Source: Archivesica marissinica (Eukaryota > Mollusca > Bivalvia > Venerida > Vesicomyidae). From it: a DNA stretch of 64,000 nt. The notes below the pieces were generated by a model. It was not told the origin of the DNA. It saw only the letters and a program-made list of their open reading frames with translations, and searched no databases. The translations under genes and the position numbers were made by a program. The stretch spans positions 38,084,374 to 38,148,373 of the forward strand of contig CM026394.1 of the NCBI GenBank assembly GCA_014843695.1. Reading direction: 5' to 3'. This document shows positions 10,482-22,934 of the stretch, one piece after another; within the stretch, counting starts at the first letter, position 1, and each line of letters starts with the position of its first letter.

Positions 10482-11212
10482 TACGATATTTTATTAAACT
10501 CCTCGTTTTCGAATTTTGCTATTAAACTCGCCTGATCATATTTTATTAAACTCCTCATTTTGGAAGTTTGCTATTAATCTCGCCTGATCATATTTTTTAT
10601 TAAACTCCTCGTTTTGGAAGTTTGCTATTAAACTCGTCTGCTCATATTTTATTAAACTCCTCGTTTTGGAAGTTTGCTATTAAACTCGTCTGCTCATATT
10701 TTATTAAACTCCTCATTTTGGAAGTTTGCTATTAAACTCGCCTGATCATATTTTTATTAAACTCCTCATTTTGGAAGTTTGCTATTAAACTTGTCTGCTC
10801 ATATTTTATTAAACTCCTCGTTTTGGAAGTTTGCTATTAAACTCGCCTGATCATATTTTATTAAACTCCTCATTTTGGAAGTTTGCTATTAATCTCGCCT
10901 GATCATATTTTTTATTAAACTCCTCGTTTTGGAAGTTTGCTATTAAACTCGTCTGCTCATATTTTATACTCCTCGTTTTGGAAGTTTGCTATTAAACTCG
11001 TCTGCTCATATTTTATTAAACTCCTCATTTTGGAAGTTTGCTATTAAACTCGCCTGATCATATTTTTATTAAACTCCTCATTTTGGAAGTTTGCTATTAA
11101 ACTCGTCTGCTCATATTTTATTAAACTCCTCATTTTGGAATTTTGCTATTAAACTCGCCTGATCATATTTTATTAAACTCCTCGTTTTGGAATTATGCTA
11201 TTAAAGCAGCAT
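10482..11212. repeat. Tandem array, 52 bp, about 14 copies
   Basis: Unit contains 'attaaactcctc' and 'gaagtttgctattaaa'. Copies alternate between 'cgcctgatcat' and 'cgtctgctcat' endings, suggesting that blocks of units were copied together. Confidence 0.95.
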
Positions 11213-11847
11213 TACATCGTATGAAATAAAAGATATTTGAAAAATTCAATTTTTACGTATGAGTAGCAATGCTGCTACACATTCTAACATTATACTTTGT
11301 ATGCTTATGTTCATTTGGTAAACAGTTTTTTTTGCGATAAAACAAACTCGAAACCGAAAGTAGGACTTTCCGAGTCGATCGGTCACTCACTTGTTTACAA
11401 CTGGAACGCATCGTCCGCACTTGTTTACAATCGGAATGCATCGTCCCCATTTGTCCCACGTTGTCTCTTTTAATTAAATTACTTGATATGTTGATTCATA
11501 CCTCTGTTAGCTAAGTCTTTTAGGGACATTTCTACATCACCGCGAGGGGTTCGACATTAGAGGAATATAGATAGATACTCTTTCATGTTCAAAATATATA
11601 CGTTGTTTTCTACATCCTCTGTTGTTTCACGCATGCGCGCTGTGCGTGTTTACATTTCGTGTGTTGATAAACACGGTTTAAATTTATTGGAATTTTATCG
11701 TTTCTGAGCCACTATTTCGATTTTTGTAAACACACACGTTAGTATTTATATTTTACCCAAAACATCCTTTATTACGATGTAATGCTGCTCTCCTTATCTT
11801 ATTTTATGAAACATGTTTTGGAATTTTACATGTATGCCACAGGGGTA
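11213..11847. other. Mostly unassigned; short 30-bp duplication
   Basis: 'cacttgtttacaa.t.ggaa.gcatcgtcc' occurs twice near 11390-11450. The stretch 11505-11560 ('accgcgaggggttcgacat') resembles the SINE E body. Nothing else recognised. Confidence 0.4.
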
Positions 11848-12120
11848 GTCCGCCTCCATGGTCGAGTGGTTAAGGTCGCTGACTTGTATAACACTGTAAC
11901 CTATCATCACTGATGGTCACGGGTTCGAGCCCCGCTCAGGCCGTGTCTCATTTATATGAAAAAGTTGGCAGTTTCTTACGGAGGTTGGTGCACCCAAGTA
12001 CTGGTTAACCGCTTGAGCCTGCCCAGGAAAGGTGTTGTTAGGTAAACTGCCCGCCGGCGATATAGCCCGAAATGGTGCTGATGCAGGCGTAAAACCCGAA
12101 ATATAAAAATATATATAACG
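11848..12120 (+). repeat. SINE A, near full length
   Basis: A- and B-boxes, body and AT tail are all present. No clean flanking duplication was identified. Confidence 0.85.
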
Positions 12121-12199
12121 TATGCCATGGCAATTAGATACGTCTTTCGCAGCACGCACACTAATTTATTTATATTTAAGCCATAAAGAGTGTTTTCTA

Positions 12200-12271
12200 A
12201 GAAGTTAAGCACCGTCGAGCCAGGTTAGTACTTAGTGATGTGTGAGCGCCTGGGAATATCGGGTGCTGCAG
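12200..12271 (+). pseudogene. 5S rRNA-derived fragment (3' two thirds)
   Basis: The run aagttaagcaccgtcgagc, then ggttagtacttag and gcgcctgggaatatcgggtg, follows the internal promoter and 3' half of eukaryotic 5S rRNA closely (A-box, intermediate element, C-box). The 5' third is missing and there are several substitutions, so it is not a functional gene. It could be a 5S pseudogene or the remnant of a 5S-headed SINE. It lies shortly after a SINE A. Confidence 0.8.
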
Positions 12272-14835
12272 AATTGTGTAACATTTTAGTGATGGCCCTT
12301 AATAATTGTCCACATCTTGTCCGATAACTGAGGATATGTGAAGAATGCTAAGTGATGTGTGTACACATAGTGCAAGTAAGTGCGAAAATAATTCATGGTT
12401 CGTGAGACACACACATGGAGATGAACGAAACTGTTATTTCTTGTCACATTCAAACAAAGAACGGGAAAAACAGATAAAATAATTATATTAACAAACTAAG
12501 CAATGTACAAAGGGACGAGTGTCGCGTTAGAAACGTGGTTCTACCGACGGATCAATCGAAGTATTCCCGACGACAGAGATCAAGGTGTTTTGGTCTTGTT
12601 GAAAAACGATAATTCAATCCACTATTCTACGGTTTGCCTCGTATTTCACAACACAGTTTAGTATAATTATATAAAGCCTACTTTTGCGAAATATTAAAAT
12701 TAATGAACATGTACTATTTTAGATCAGAACATTATTCCGAACAATGCGTTAATTTCTAAATATAGATGCCAGTAGATCAGAACATTATTCCGAACATATT
12801 TCAATCAATGCGTTCATTTCTAAAAATAGATCCCAGTTGTTAAATTTATATACTCTAATTACATTGTGCAATGTCGAGGTGAGCCGTAGCATGGTGGGTA
12901 AACCTACTCTTTCATCTGAGCCTAAAGAAGCATGGATTCTTACGGTTGATCCGTCGGGAGAATCACTGTGCTAACTCGACACTCACTTTTTTGAAAAAAA
13001 TCGTTTTAAGCATTTCGTTATTTTCTGAGGTAACATGTGTATATTTATGAATCAAATGATCATATCGTTATCTAGTCATAGGTTCGAATCAATATGCTTC
13101 AACAATTTTATTTTAATTTTCGACTTTTTCAGTCACATACCCTATTACTGTCAATATGAACAACCCTCCTGAAAACAAGTATTTGGCTACTATTGTCCAA
13201 GTGGTTTGGGTGAAGAAGAAATTTGAAATCTATAATAAAACAACGATCTTTTGACCTTTCGGTGGCGTGGCCATCTTGGATGACAAAATCATCTTATCGT
13301 GACAACAATTGCACCAAAGCAATCGCCTCGTCAATATCTTCGATGTGATATATGATATGACAATATTCGCTAAAAAATAAAAATTGACCTCCCGGGTCAC
13401 ACACATTTTTTATCATCTTTGAAAGACCATGATTGTACATCGATCATAATCCGGCTGGCTGTTAGAAGAACATATCTCATAACGGTTTGACCTTTCCACG
13501 GCGATCTTGGATGACGTAATCATCCGATTTTGTTGAGAATTGCACTAGAGCGATCGCTTAGTGGATCCCTTCAATTTGATATATGACATAATTCGCTCAC
13601 AAATAAAATATCTCGCCTACTTGACTACTATTTTTTGTTCACCATTTTAACAACTTTGAAAGAGTGTACATTGATCATTTCTAACAGGATCCATCAAGCT
13701 GTAAACGGAAGTCATTTGAAAACAAAAAAATATGAGTAAAACCAATAAAAAAGTGATGTGATTCTTTTAAAAACGCAATGATGTATTTAAAATCGACTGT
13801 GTCGAAAAGCTCCTTCAATGTCGTAACTGTATAATGTTGTTGACGAATGAGTGCTAAATCTACAGTTAATCAGGATCTGTTAGAGGAATGACACGGTATT
13901 ACCATAGTGGATCGATCCACCCGTTCAGTAGACATGAATGTGTTAACCGGATACGACCCAGTCTCTCAGTGGCGATATTACTGTTACTTTAACTGCAGTA
14001 TTTTGAATTTATGTAAGCAAGAATCGTTTGTCTAGCATCAGTGTATGGTATTTTTAGAAGTTATACGGTCTAGTTGAAGTGCGTCGTTTGCACTTTCATC
14101 AGTCATTTCATTGCCACGAATTGCTTAATAAGTAGATATTTAATGTTCATGTCTATTGATTGCAGTAAATATAAATAGTCTGAAATGATAACAAAATTCG
14201 AAACTAAATCAAGAGCCTCTGCTTCTGCTGAAAATATAGAAGTGATCAGGTAGTCGTAATTTAGAATTATGAAAGTTACTGACGGCAGCACACCCATCTG
14301 TGTATATTGGTGTATAACCTGAAAAGATGGTTTTGATTTCAGTTAAACAGTTCTGTAAACTCTTGATTCAAACCTAAGCAGATCAAGTCAATAGTAGCTA
14401 TATTTAACAACAGTTAACAGAGAGTTTAACTTTATTGTTTTGAACAACAGGCCCAATATCCCATACGTTTTTTAAATACAGAAATAAGAATGATGTATTA
14501 CACAGGAATACTCAACATGCCCAATAAACATGTATCAACATAATATCAAAAACAGGACTATGTGGTATTTTTTTATATTTATAGTGATCAACATTTATTC
14601 AGTAAATATACAGGAAAATCAACAAAACAAATTAATGTAACTTACTCATATTTCATGATAATTGTATGCATAGTATTATTGTACATGTACATAACTTGTA
14701 TTATCAGGGATGCCAATTAAGATTGTCTATTTAAATTAATGATTAATCTAATAGATGAAGTTTGTTTCTATTAGTCAATCTAGATTCGTGGATAATAACT
14801 GTGCGAGCTCCTCAGAATGTGGAAAAACTGAGATA
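12272..14835. other. Non-coding region with diverged duplications
   Basis: 'gatcagaacattattccgaaca' with its flanks occurs twice (about 12722-12835). A diverged duplication of about 230 bp covers 13250-13480 and 13490-13690 (shared 'ttgacctttc', 'atcttggatgac', 'tttgaaag'). A frame open for about 120 bases after a possible acceptor at 13131 has no recognisable domain. Nothing else was supported. Confidence 0.4.
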
Positions 14836-15268
14836 ATGCACATTACAGGGCGACCTGAAACTAGGTTCTATAGAGAATAGGCAACAAATGCACATTACAG
14901 GGCGACCTGAAACTAGGTTCTATAGAGAATAGGCAACAAATGTACATTACAGGGCGACCTGAAACAAGGTTCTATAGAGAATAGGCAACAAATGTACATT
15001 ACAGGGCGACCTGAAACTAGGTTCTATAGAGAATAGGCAACACATATGTACATTACAGGGCGACCTGAAACCCTGAAACACGGTTCTATAGAGAATAGGC
15101 AACAAATGCACATTACAGGGCGACCTGAAACTAGGTTCTATAGAGAATAGGCAACAAATGCACATTACAGGGCGACCTGAAACAAGGTTCTATAGAGAAT
15201 AGGCAACAAATGCACATTACAGGGCGACCTGAAACAAGGTTCTATAGAGAATAGGCAACAAATGCACA
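14836..15268. repeat. Tandem array, 52 bp, about 8 copies
   Basis: Unit contains 'cacattacagggcgacctg' and 'agagaataggcaac'. One unit has a small internal duplication ('gaaaccctgaaac'). Confidence 0.95.
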
Positions 15269-15463
15269 TTTCTCTGTACCCGGGAACTGAGTAAAGATTC
15301 TACAACAAAAGTCATCAAAAGTGTTGTGCTCTTTATCGGAGGAAATGAGAAGACGTTTCGATGTAACCATGTTCCATAGCGGTAGTTGACACAACGTTCA
15401 ACTTTGAGTATGCACCAAATGCACATTGCTTCCTACCCTGGAATTGACATAAAGTTATACAAG

Positions 15464-16680
15464 AATGGTACCCTACCAGATTGCGGGATGATCTGGTACC
15501 CTACCAGATTGCGGGATGATCCGGAACCCTACCGGCGTGTGGGATGATCCGGTACCCTACCATATTGCGGGATGATCTGGTACCCTACCGGCGTGTGGGA
15601 TGATCCGGTACCCTACCGGCGTGTGGGATGATCCGGTACCCTACCAGATTTCGGGATGATCTGGAACCCTACCGGCGTGTGGGATGACCTGGTACCCTAC
15701 CGGCGTGTGGGATGATCCGGTACCCTACCATATTGCGGGATGATCTGGAACCCTACCGGCGTGTGGGATGATCCGGTACCCTACCATATTGCGGGATGAT
15801 CTGGAACCCTACCGGCGTGTGGGATGATCCGGAACCCTACCAGATTGCGGGATGATCCGGAACCCTACCGGCGTGTGGGATGATCTGGAACCCTACCGGC
15901 GTGTGGGATGATCCGGAACCCTACCGGCGTGTGGGATGATCCGGAACCCTACCAGATTGCGGGATGATCCGGAAGCCTACCGGCGTGTGGGATGATCCGG
16001 AACCCTACCGGCGTGTGGGATGATCCGGAACCCTACCAGATTGCGGGATGATCCGGAAGCCTACCGGCGTGTGGGATGATCCGGAACCCTACCGGCGTGT
16101 GGGATGATCCGGAACCCTACCGGCGTGTGGGATGATCCGGAACCCTACCAGATTGCGGGATGATCCGGAACCCTACCGGCGTGTGGGATGATCCGGAACC
16201 CTACCGGCGTGTGGGATGATCCGGAACCCTACCGGCGTGTGGGATTATCCTGAACTCTACCGGCGTGTGGGATGATCCGGAACCCTACCGGCGTGTGGGA
16301 TGATCCAGAACCCTACCAGTGTGCGGGATGATCTGGTACCCTACCGGCGTGTGGGATGATCCGGTACCCTACCGGCGTGTGGGATGATCCGAAACCCTAC
16401 CGGCGTGTGGGATGATCCAGAACCCTACCAGTGTGCGGGATGATCTGGTACACTACCGGCGTGTCGGATGATCTGGAACCGTACCGGCGTGTGGGATGAT
16501 CCGGAACCGTACCGGCGTGTGGGATGATCCGGAACCCTATCGGCGTGTGGGATGATCCGGTACACTACCGGCGTGTGGGATGATCTGGAACCCTATCGGC
16601 GTGTGGGATGATCCGGTACACTACCGGCGTGTGGGATGATCCGGTACCCTACCGGCGTGTGGGATGATCTGGAACCCTAC
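15464..16680. repeat. Tandem array, 28 bp, about 43 copies, two unit types
   Basis: Units read 'ccctaccggcgtgtggga' or 'ccctaccagattgcggga', each followed by tgatcc. The two types are interspersed in runs, indicating repeated block duplication. Confidence 0.95.
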
Positions 16681-16980
16681 CTAAATTGTGATGGTTTTTG
16701 TGACTGATCTGTAGTGCTTGGTATACTTTCTGGAACCACTCGTCCACCAGACAAACAATATGTATACAATAACACTAAATATTTGTTAATTCTTGATTTT
16801 CATCAACAATTCGTCAGATAAAAATATTTATTTTGAAAAAATTAAGGGCTAAAAAATTTTGTTTGTTTAATACACGTTCAGAGAACATAAATATCCTAAA
16901 ACGGACTATATTTATCAAGTAATTAAACATTTGGATGTAAAATTTTTAAAGAGAATTATTTAGATATTTTTACATATCTT
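16681..16980. other. AT-rich spacer
   Basis: No feature recognised. Confidence 0.4.
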
Positions 16981-16988
16981 GGCAATGT

Positions 16989-17280
16989 TGATTGGACGTT
17001 TATTTATCGTCGCTATCGGTTGCCCATATGAGCGGCGCCTCCTGAAGAGATTAGTCATTTTAGATTTTTGGAGAATAGTGCAATGATACAGACAGAGACC
17101 CATTCCAGAGTCTCCTCTGGTTCTTTTACGTGCACAGTGTAAAGCATCGACACGAGACCTCGTTTTAACGTCCCATCTGAAAGACTGTTAATTTTATTAG
17201 GGTCAGACGGGGGATCGAACCTGCGATCCCTGGATTACCAGTCCAGCGTGTTACCACTGGACTACAGACCCATCTGTGTA
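16989..17280 (-). repeat. SINE B, 8-bp TSD
   Basis: A complete minus-strand copy. The duplication ggcaatgt lies at 16981-16988 and 17281-17288. Confidence 0.85.
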
Positions 17281-17309
17281 GGCAATGTATAATAGATTCC
17301 TGGACCTAT

Positions 17310-18363
17310 ATAAAAAACCTAATGAGACCACACCTGGGTTATGGAAACCTAATGAGACCACACCTGGGTTATGGAAACCTAATGAGACCACACCTGGGTT
17401 ATGGAAACCTAATGAGACCACACCTGGGTTATGGAAACCTAATGATACCACACCTGGGTTATGGAAACCTAATGATACCACACCTGGGTTATGGAAACCT
17501 AATGAGACCACACCTGGGTTATGGAAACCTAATGATACCACACCTGGGTTATGGAAACCTAATGAGACCACACCTGGGTTATGGAAACGTAATGAGACCA
17601 CACCTGGGTTATGGAAACCTAATGATACCACACCTGGGTTATGGAAACTAATGAGACCACTGGGTTATGGACTAATGAACCACACTGGGTATGAAACCTA
17701 ATGAGACCACACCTGGGTTATGGAAACCTAATGAGACCACACCTGGGTTATGGAAACCTAATGAGACCACACCTGGGTTATGGAAACCTAATGAGACCAC
17801 ACCTGGGTTATGGAAACCTAATGAGACCACACCTGGGTTATGGAAACCTAATGAGACCACACCTGGGTTATGGAAACGTAATGAGACCACACCTGGGTTA
17901 TGGAAACGTAATGAGACCACACCTGGGTTATGGAAACGTAATGAGACCACACCTGGGTTATGGAAACGTAATGAGACCACACCTGGGTTATGGAAACGTA
18001 ATGAGACCACACCTGGGTTATGGAAACCTAATGAGACCACACCTGGGTTATGGAAACCTAATGAGACCACACCTGGGTTATGGAAACCTAATGAGACCAC
18101 ACCTGGGTTATGGAAACGTAATGAGACCACACCTGGGTTATGGAAACGTAATGAGACCACACCTGGGTTATGGAAACGTAATGAGACCACACCTGGGTTA
18201 TGGAAACGTAATGAGACCACACCTGGGTTATGGAAACGTAATGAGACCACACCTGGGTTATGGAAACCTAATGAGACCACACCTGGGTTATGGAAACCTA
18301 ATGAGACCACACCTGGGTTATGGAAACGTAATGAGACCACACCTGGGTTATGGAAACGTAATT
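17310..18363. repeat. Tandem array, 30 bp, about 34 copies
   Basis: Unit contains 'aatgagaccacacctgggtt'. A collapsed stretch with deletions (17650-17696) separates two blocks. Within blocks, 'aaacct' and 'aaacgt' variants occur in runs. Open frames across the array on both strands follow from the period of 30. Confidence 0.95.
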
Positions 18364-18710
18364 TGGTATCCTACATTGAAAAAATGCAAGGTTGGAAATG
18401 TTCAGCAACTAAAAGGTCTTTAGTACCAAGATCGCTTGAAAGCAAGATTTACCTACGTTACAGTACAGAATAGCGAGATGAGATCAAATACAGTTGCTAA
18501 AAATACTCGAGACTATCTAGAGATCATTATTTACCATGTGTACCAATACCCAGTTCAGAGGTCATATCTTGAAATTGCTGAAACCAAGAGCGAACAAAAA
18601 ATCGAAAATCTAAATTCCTTCACCCACCAGTTGTGAATTATTAGAATTCATTTCCAGACTATCTAGTAATAAATACTAAAAATGTAAATCATTTCAAAAC
18701 TGAACTACAG
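18364..18710. other. No recognised feature
   Basis: A 66-codon open frame here has no domain or splice context. Confidence 0.35.
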
Positions 18711-18889
18711 TCAAACCTGTATTAGTGGTCACCTCTATTAGGCAGCCAACCTGTATTAAGCAGTCAGTTTCTAGATTCCCAATATGTTGTTTTATTATAC
18801 ATTTGACCTCTATTAAGCAGCCACCTGTACTAAGCAGCCACTTTCTGTGATTCCCTTGACTGGCTGCTTAAGACAGGTTTGACTGTAGA
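18711..18889. mobile_element. MITE H, Tc1/mariner-like
   Basis: It begins cagtcaaacctgt and ends acaggtttgactg, with an interior that largely pairs with itself (repeated 'attaagcagcca' motifs). No coding capacity. Confidence 0.85.
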
Positions 18890-19032
18890 CATATACTGGA
18901 GAAAGCAACGATTTGATACTTCATAAATGTATTAATTAAGTATGTACAGTTACTGCACCACCGGAGGCATCAATTTGAAGTGAACATGAGGACGACAAAC
19001 CTTTGGGGCTTAACTATTTCACCTATCATCAC

Positions 19033-19212
19033 AATACAGTCAAACCTGTCTTAGGCAGCCAGTCAAGGGAATCTCAGAAAGTGGCTACTTAGCACAGGTG
19101 ATTGCTTAATAGAAGTCAAATGTATAATAAAACAGCATATTGGGAATCTGGAAACTGGCTGCTTAATACATGTTGGCTGCTTAATAGAGGTGACCACTAA
19201 CACAGGTGTATA
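19033..19212. mobile_element. MITE H, second copy in reverse
   Basis: The same element as 18711-18889 in the opposite orientation, about 145 bp away, with a degraded right end. The pair could form a long hairpin. Confidence 0.8.
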
Positions 19213-19887
19213 TCACAAGGTACATGTATAATACGAATAATTTTATATTAAACTCCTTCATATCTTTAAACAGGATACGAACATTGGATATAATTTCACA
19301 ACAATAAAAAATGTCATGTAAATGGAATGTTCATATGGACGGATATTGGTAAAATTAACAAGCAGTAATCCACATTGGACATTGTTTTCAGCTTTCAGCA
19401 ATACCAGTGTTGTGAGTTTCTTAACACCTTCATAGCCACGACATATAGTAACTCATATCGATCGTATCACACTTCTCTAATATAGCCACTGACCGAACGA
19501 TTGTGCTTCTACGCAAGTTCTGTAAACATCTGGACTTGGTGACAAATCCTGTGATGGTGTTTCTTTCGAAGATTTCAACCGTAACCGCGTAACCACTCAA
19601 CCGCATAACCACTCGACCATAACCATGTGTTTTGTAAATTATTAGGAATAAATATGCTTACACCAAATAGCCACTGTACTGTAACTTCTGACTTACGACA
19701 TCTCTTGGGTCATGAAAGTGTTGTGAAACTGGCCACTGGTTAATAACAAATATCGGTAATTCCAAACCTAATGTAATATATGACATCATAATAATGTAAA
19801 TAAACAACTACACAACACCATAATCTGAATACATTTATGGTCATATAACAGGAATACCAAGATCGCACAGGATTGCTAACCCTGTGC
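19213..19887. other. No recognised feature
   Basis: A small local repeat ('gcgtaaccactc', 'gcataaccactcg') near 19590. Nothing else. Confidence 0.35.
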
Positions 19888-20100
19888 TTGACCATCACCC
19901 AAATCAATGTCCTTCACCCAAATCAATGTCCTTCATCCAAATCCATGTCCTTCACTCAAATCAATGTCCTTCACCCAAATCCATGTCCTTCACCCAAATC
20001 CATGTCCTTCATCCAAATCCATGTCCTTCACCCACATCCATGTCCTTCACCCAAATCCATGTCCTTCACCCCTGTCCATGACCATCACCCATGTCTTTAC
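19888..20100. repeat. Tandem array, 19 bp, about 11 copies
   Basis: Unit 'ccatgtccttcacccaaat' with variants. Open frames are side effects. Confidence 0.9.
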
Positions 20101-20392
20101 CCCATGTCCATAATCTTCACCCGAGTCCCTAACTTTCAGATGAGTCCAAGACCTTCCACGTTATACAATATTGTTGATAGTACAACACTCGACATCATTT
20201 CTGGGAATGTTTAATGGATAGTGTGACTGTCATCATTTCAAAACACACACTAGAAGCTAAGTAAAATATTGGTGTGATGTGTTCATTATCAAACCTGCAT
20301 AACTTGATTGTTGTTCATTATCAAACCTGCATAACTTGATTGTTGGTTTCATTAAAGGATGATATATCGCAAACAAATAGTCCAGGGATCAG

Positions 20393-20893
20393 TTTAGAGG
20401 GCGATGTGGGTGAAATAGTCGCCCTAGGGGCCCTTACTTCACCTCTGGGGTCCTAGAGGGTGATGTGGGTGAAATAGGGGCCCTTACATCACCTCTGGGG
20501 TCCTAGAGGACGATGTGGGTGAAATAGTCGCCCTAGGGGCCCTTACTTCACCTCTGGGGTCCTAGAGGACGATGTGGGTGAAATAGTCGCCCTAGGGACC
20601 CTTACTTCACCTCTGGGGTCCTAGAAGGCGATGTGGGTGAAATAGACGCCCTAGGGGCCCTTACTTCACCTCTGGGGTCCTAGAGGGCGAAATAGTCGCC
20701 CTAGGGGCCCTGACATCGCCTTTAGGGTCCCACTTCTCCCTAAAAAAATGTATTTATTTAAAAAATCTTTTTTTACAATTTTCATATAAAATTTTAACCA
20801 TATTTTGTTGAAATTGATTAAATAACACCATTTAAGGACGGGATCATGTGCTTTCTCACTTCTCCCAAATATTCTGGCCTAGAATGAACGCTG
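20393..20893 (+). mobile_element. MITE F (hAT-like) with an internal array of about 57-60 bp
   Basis: Ends cagggatcagtttag and cctagaatgaacgctg match MITE F copies at 47526 and 54710. Flanks aaatagtc and aaatacct agree at 6 of 8 positions, consistent with an 8-bp hAT duplication. Between 20396 and 20720 the segment 'gatgtgggtgaaatag...cccttacttcacc' is present about 5-6 times, but only once in the other copies. Confidence 0.8.
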
Positions 20894-20989
20894 AAATACC
20901 TGGTATAAATAGGTCGAATTCAGCATGTTTTGCTCAATCAGGGGCTATTTACTCTGGTGTGAATAGGTCAATCCGACTACTTGTCCAGC

Positions 20990-21268
20990 ATACAGACGGA
21001 TCTGTAGTCCAGTGGTAACACGCTGGACTGGTAATCCAGGGATCGCAGGTTCGATCACCTGTCTGACCCTAATAAAATTAACAGATGGGACCTTAAACAG
21101 AGGTCTCGTGTTGGTGCTTTACACTGTGCACGTAAACGAACCAGGAGACTCTGGAATGGGTCTCTGTCTGTATCATTGCACTATCCTCTAAAATGACTAA
21201 TCTCTTCAGGAGGTGTCGCTCATATGGGCAACCGGTAGCGACGATAAATAAACATAAAACACACATTA
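20990..21268 (+). repeat. SINE B
   Basis: Complete head, body and tail on the + strand. Confidence 0.85.
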
Positions 21269-21389
21269 TTAAAATATTGCTTTTCTGTTAAATTATGGGA
21301 TTAGTAAAACGATATTAGGTTGATCTTACCCGTATATAAATATGAAGCGTCAATCCTACCAATCTGTAATTCAGGGGCCATAACACTCT

Positions 21390-21495
21390 CCCTCGTGGCG
21401 ATGGATTCCATCAGGAATGAGGTCTCGAGAGTGATTTATATAAGTTGAAATAACTTTTTCGCAATCGAGCTAAAATAAATTTGTATGTATAACAC
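21390..21495 (+). repeat. SINE C, 3' half
   Basis: Body and tail only ('ctccctcgtggcgatgg' to 'aaaataaatttgt'). Confidence 0.8.
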
Positions 21496-21579
21496 TGGGG
21501 CTAAAAGCCATTCTAGCCCATTATCGAACTTGTGTGAGGAATTATCTATACAGAGTTATAGACACATTTTTAAGTTTAT

Positions 21580-21806
21580 TTATTTTACAATGATTGCGAA
21601 GCAAGTTCTAACAACTTATACGCTTTCATCCACGCCAACAAGAATGATTAATATATGTGGTCATTCGTGTGGGAGGAGTACCCGGAGAAAACCCACCTGT
21701 CCGATCTGGCGACCACCGTACTACATCTCGCATACTTCCCGGTCCGAGGATCGAACCCGGGTTGCATTGGTGAGTAGCAAGCGCGCTAATCGGACAGCCA
21801 TTATCG
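21580..21806 (-). repeat. SINE D, near full length
   Basis: Tail, body and tRNA-like head on the minus strand, ending in 'aatcggacagcc'. Confidence 0.85.
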
Positions 21807-21856
21807 AGATTTCAGAAATCTTTTATACTGAATCCATGTATTGTATCGAAATCTAA

Positions 21857-22700
21857 ACCTGGATTTACAAGACAAGTTCTTAAAGACTCTTTAAGCATTT
21901 TTCTTCCAAATGATAAAACAATGAACATTTACATTAAAATCATATGCAACTTCATCCAAATGGAAAGTTTAAAAAACTGCCATTCACAAAACTTCTGCTG
22001 ATTATGCATGAAAGATGTAATTTAACAAAATAGAGAGATTTACGAGACTAGCATTTACAATCAATTCTTAAAGTTAGTCTCTTTAAACAGTTTTCTTCCA
22101 AGTGATAAAACATTAAAATTTTCATTAACTCTTTCAGCGCCGATTAAATTCAGGAGTATGTGCAAACAACATAGATCCAGATCAGCCGCGGCATAATGCC
22201 GCGTCTGATCAGGATCTATGTTGTTTGCTATTCGGAGAGGTGCTTCAGCTCCACTGTCTAAAGAGAAATCAGCATATAGCCTGATCAGACGGCATGTTCT
22301 GTTCTGTCCGATCGGGTTCTCTACTTTTTTACAAAGTCGCTTTTATGCGACATTGGCGGTGAAAGAGTTAAAATGTAAAATTCATAATTATGCAACTTCA
22401 TCCAAATGAAAAGATTAAGAAACTGCCATTCACAAAATTATTGCTGATTATGTGGATAAATATTCATGAAGGGAGTAATTTGACTAATTTCAACAACAAC
22501 AAATCCTGGATTTACAAGACTAGCATTTAGAGTTCAGTTCTTAAAGTTAGTCTCTTTAAACATTTTTCTTCCAAATGATAAAACGATAAAAATTAAATTA
22601 AAATGTAAATATTCATATGCAACTTAATCCAAATAGAAATTTTAAGAAACTGCCATTCACAAAATTATTATGAAGGCTGAATTTAACAAAATAGAGTAAT
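21857..22700. repeat. Three tandem copies of about 200 bp, the middle one split by a MITE
   Basis: The run 'ggatttacaagac...cttcatccaaat...aactgccattcacaaaa' occurs three times. The middle copy is interrupted at 22129-22367. The region lies just past the 3' end of the CERKL gene. Confidence 0.85.
22129..22367. mobile_element. TTAA-flanked MITE (relative of MITE E)
   Basis: It is flanked by TTAA at 22125-22128 and 22368-22371. The ends ctctttcagcgcc and ggcggtgaaagag are inverted, and a central palindrome is built around 'gatccagatcagccgcgg'. The neighbouring repeat copies show the empty site with a single TTAA. A TTAA target is typical of piggyBac-mobilised elements. Confidence 0.85.
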
Positions 22701-22746
22701 GTCAACAGCAAAAAATCATTTCCAATTTCACATACATTCTCAATAA

Positions 22747-22752
22747 TTTATT
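22747..22752 (-). promoter_or_regulatory. Candidate poly(A) signal of the CERKL gene
   Basis: AATAAA on the minus strand about 180 bases after the stop codon. AT-rich context makes chance occurrence possible. Confidence 0.4.
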
Positions 22753-22934
22753 ATTGAAAAATGCAAATATATGACGGGGTCATATACCCGGATGTGCTTG
22801 TGAATTCCAGATTCAAATTATGGCACCAAAATTGGAGATGTTTTCCACTGACTCGTATCTTCACTCTTCAGATGTGTTCTGCTGAAATAAGTCTTCACAT
22901 GTCCTCTGGTCAATGACGTATGTTATGATTCAGT

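Noticed and set aside
12200..12271. Functional 5S rRNA gene
   Set aside because: The 5' third is missing and several conserved positions are changed.
13131..13254. Possible downstream exon of the GPCR gene after a tttttcag acceptor
   Set aside because: The frame is open for only about 120 bases, has no clear donor and shows no similarity to the missing part of a kinase fold.
15464..16680. Possible CRISPR array (regular 28-bp repeats)
   Set aside because: Units are contiguous with no spacers, and the genome is eukaryotic.
17251..18473. Repeated PNETTPGLWK and VVSLGFHNPG frames on opposite strands
   Set aside because: 30-bp minisatellite read in several frames. Not protein-like in composition and open on both strands.
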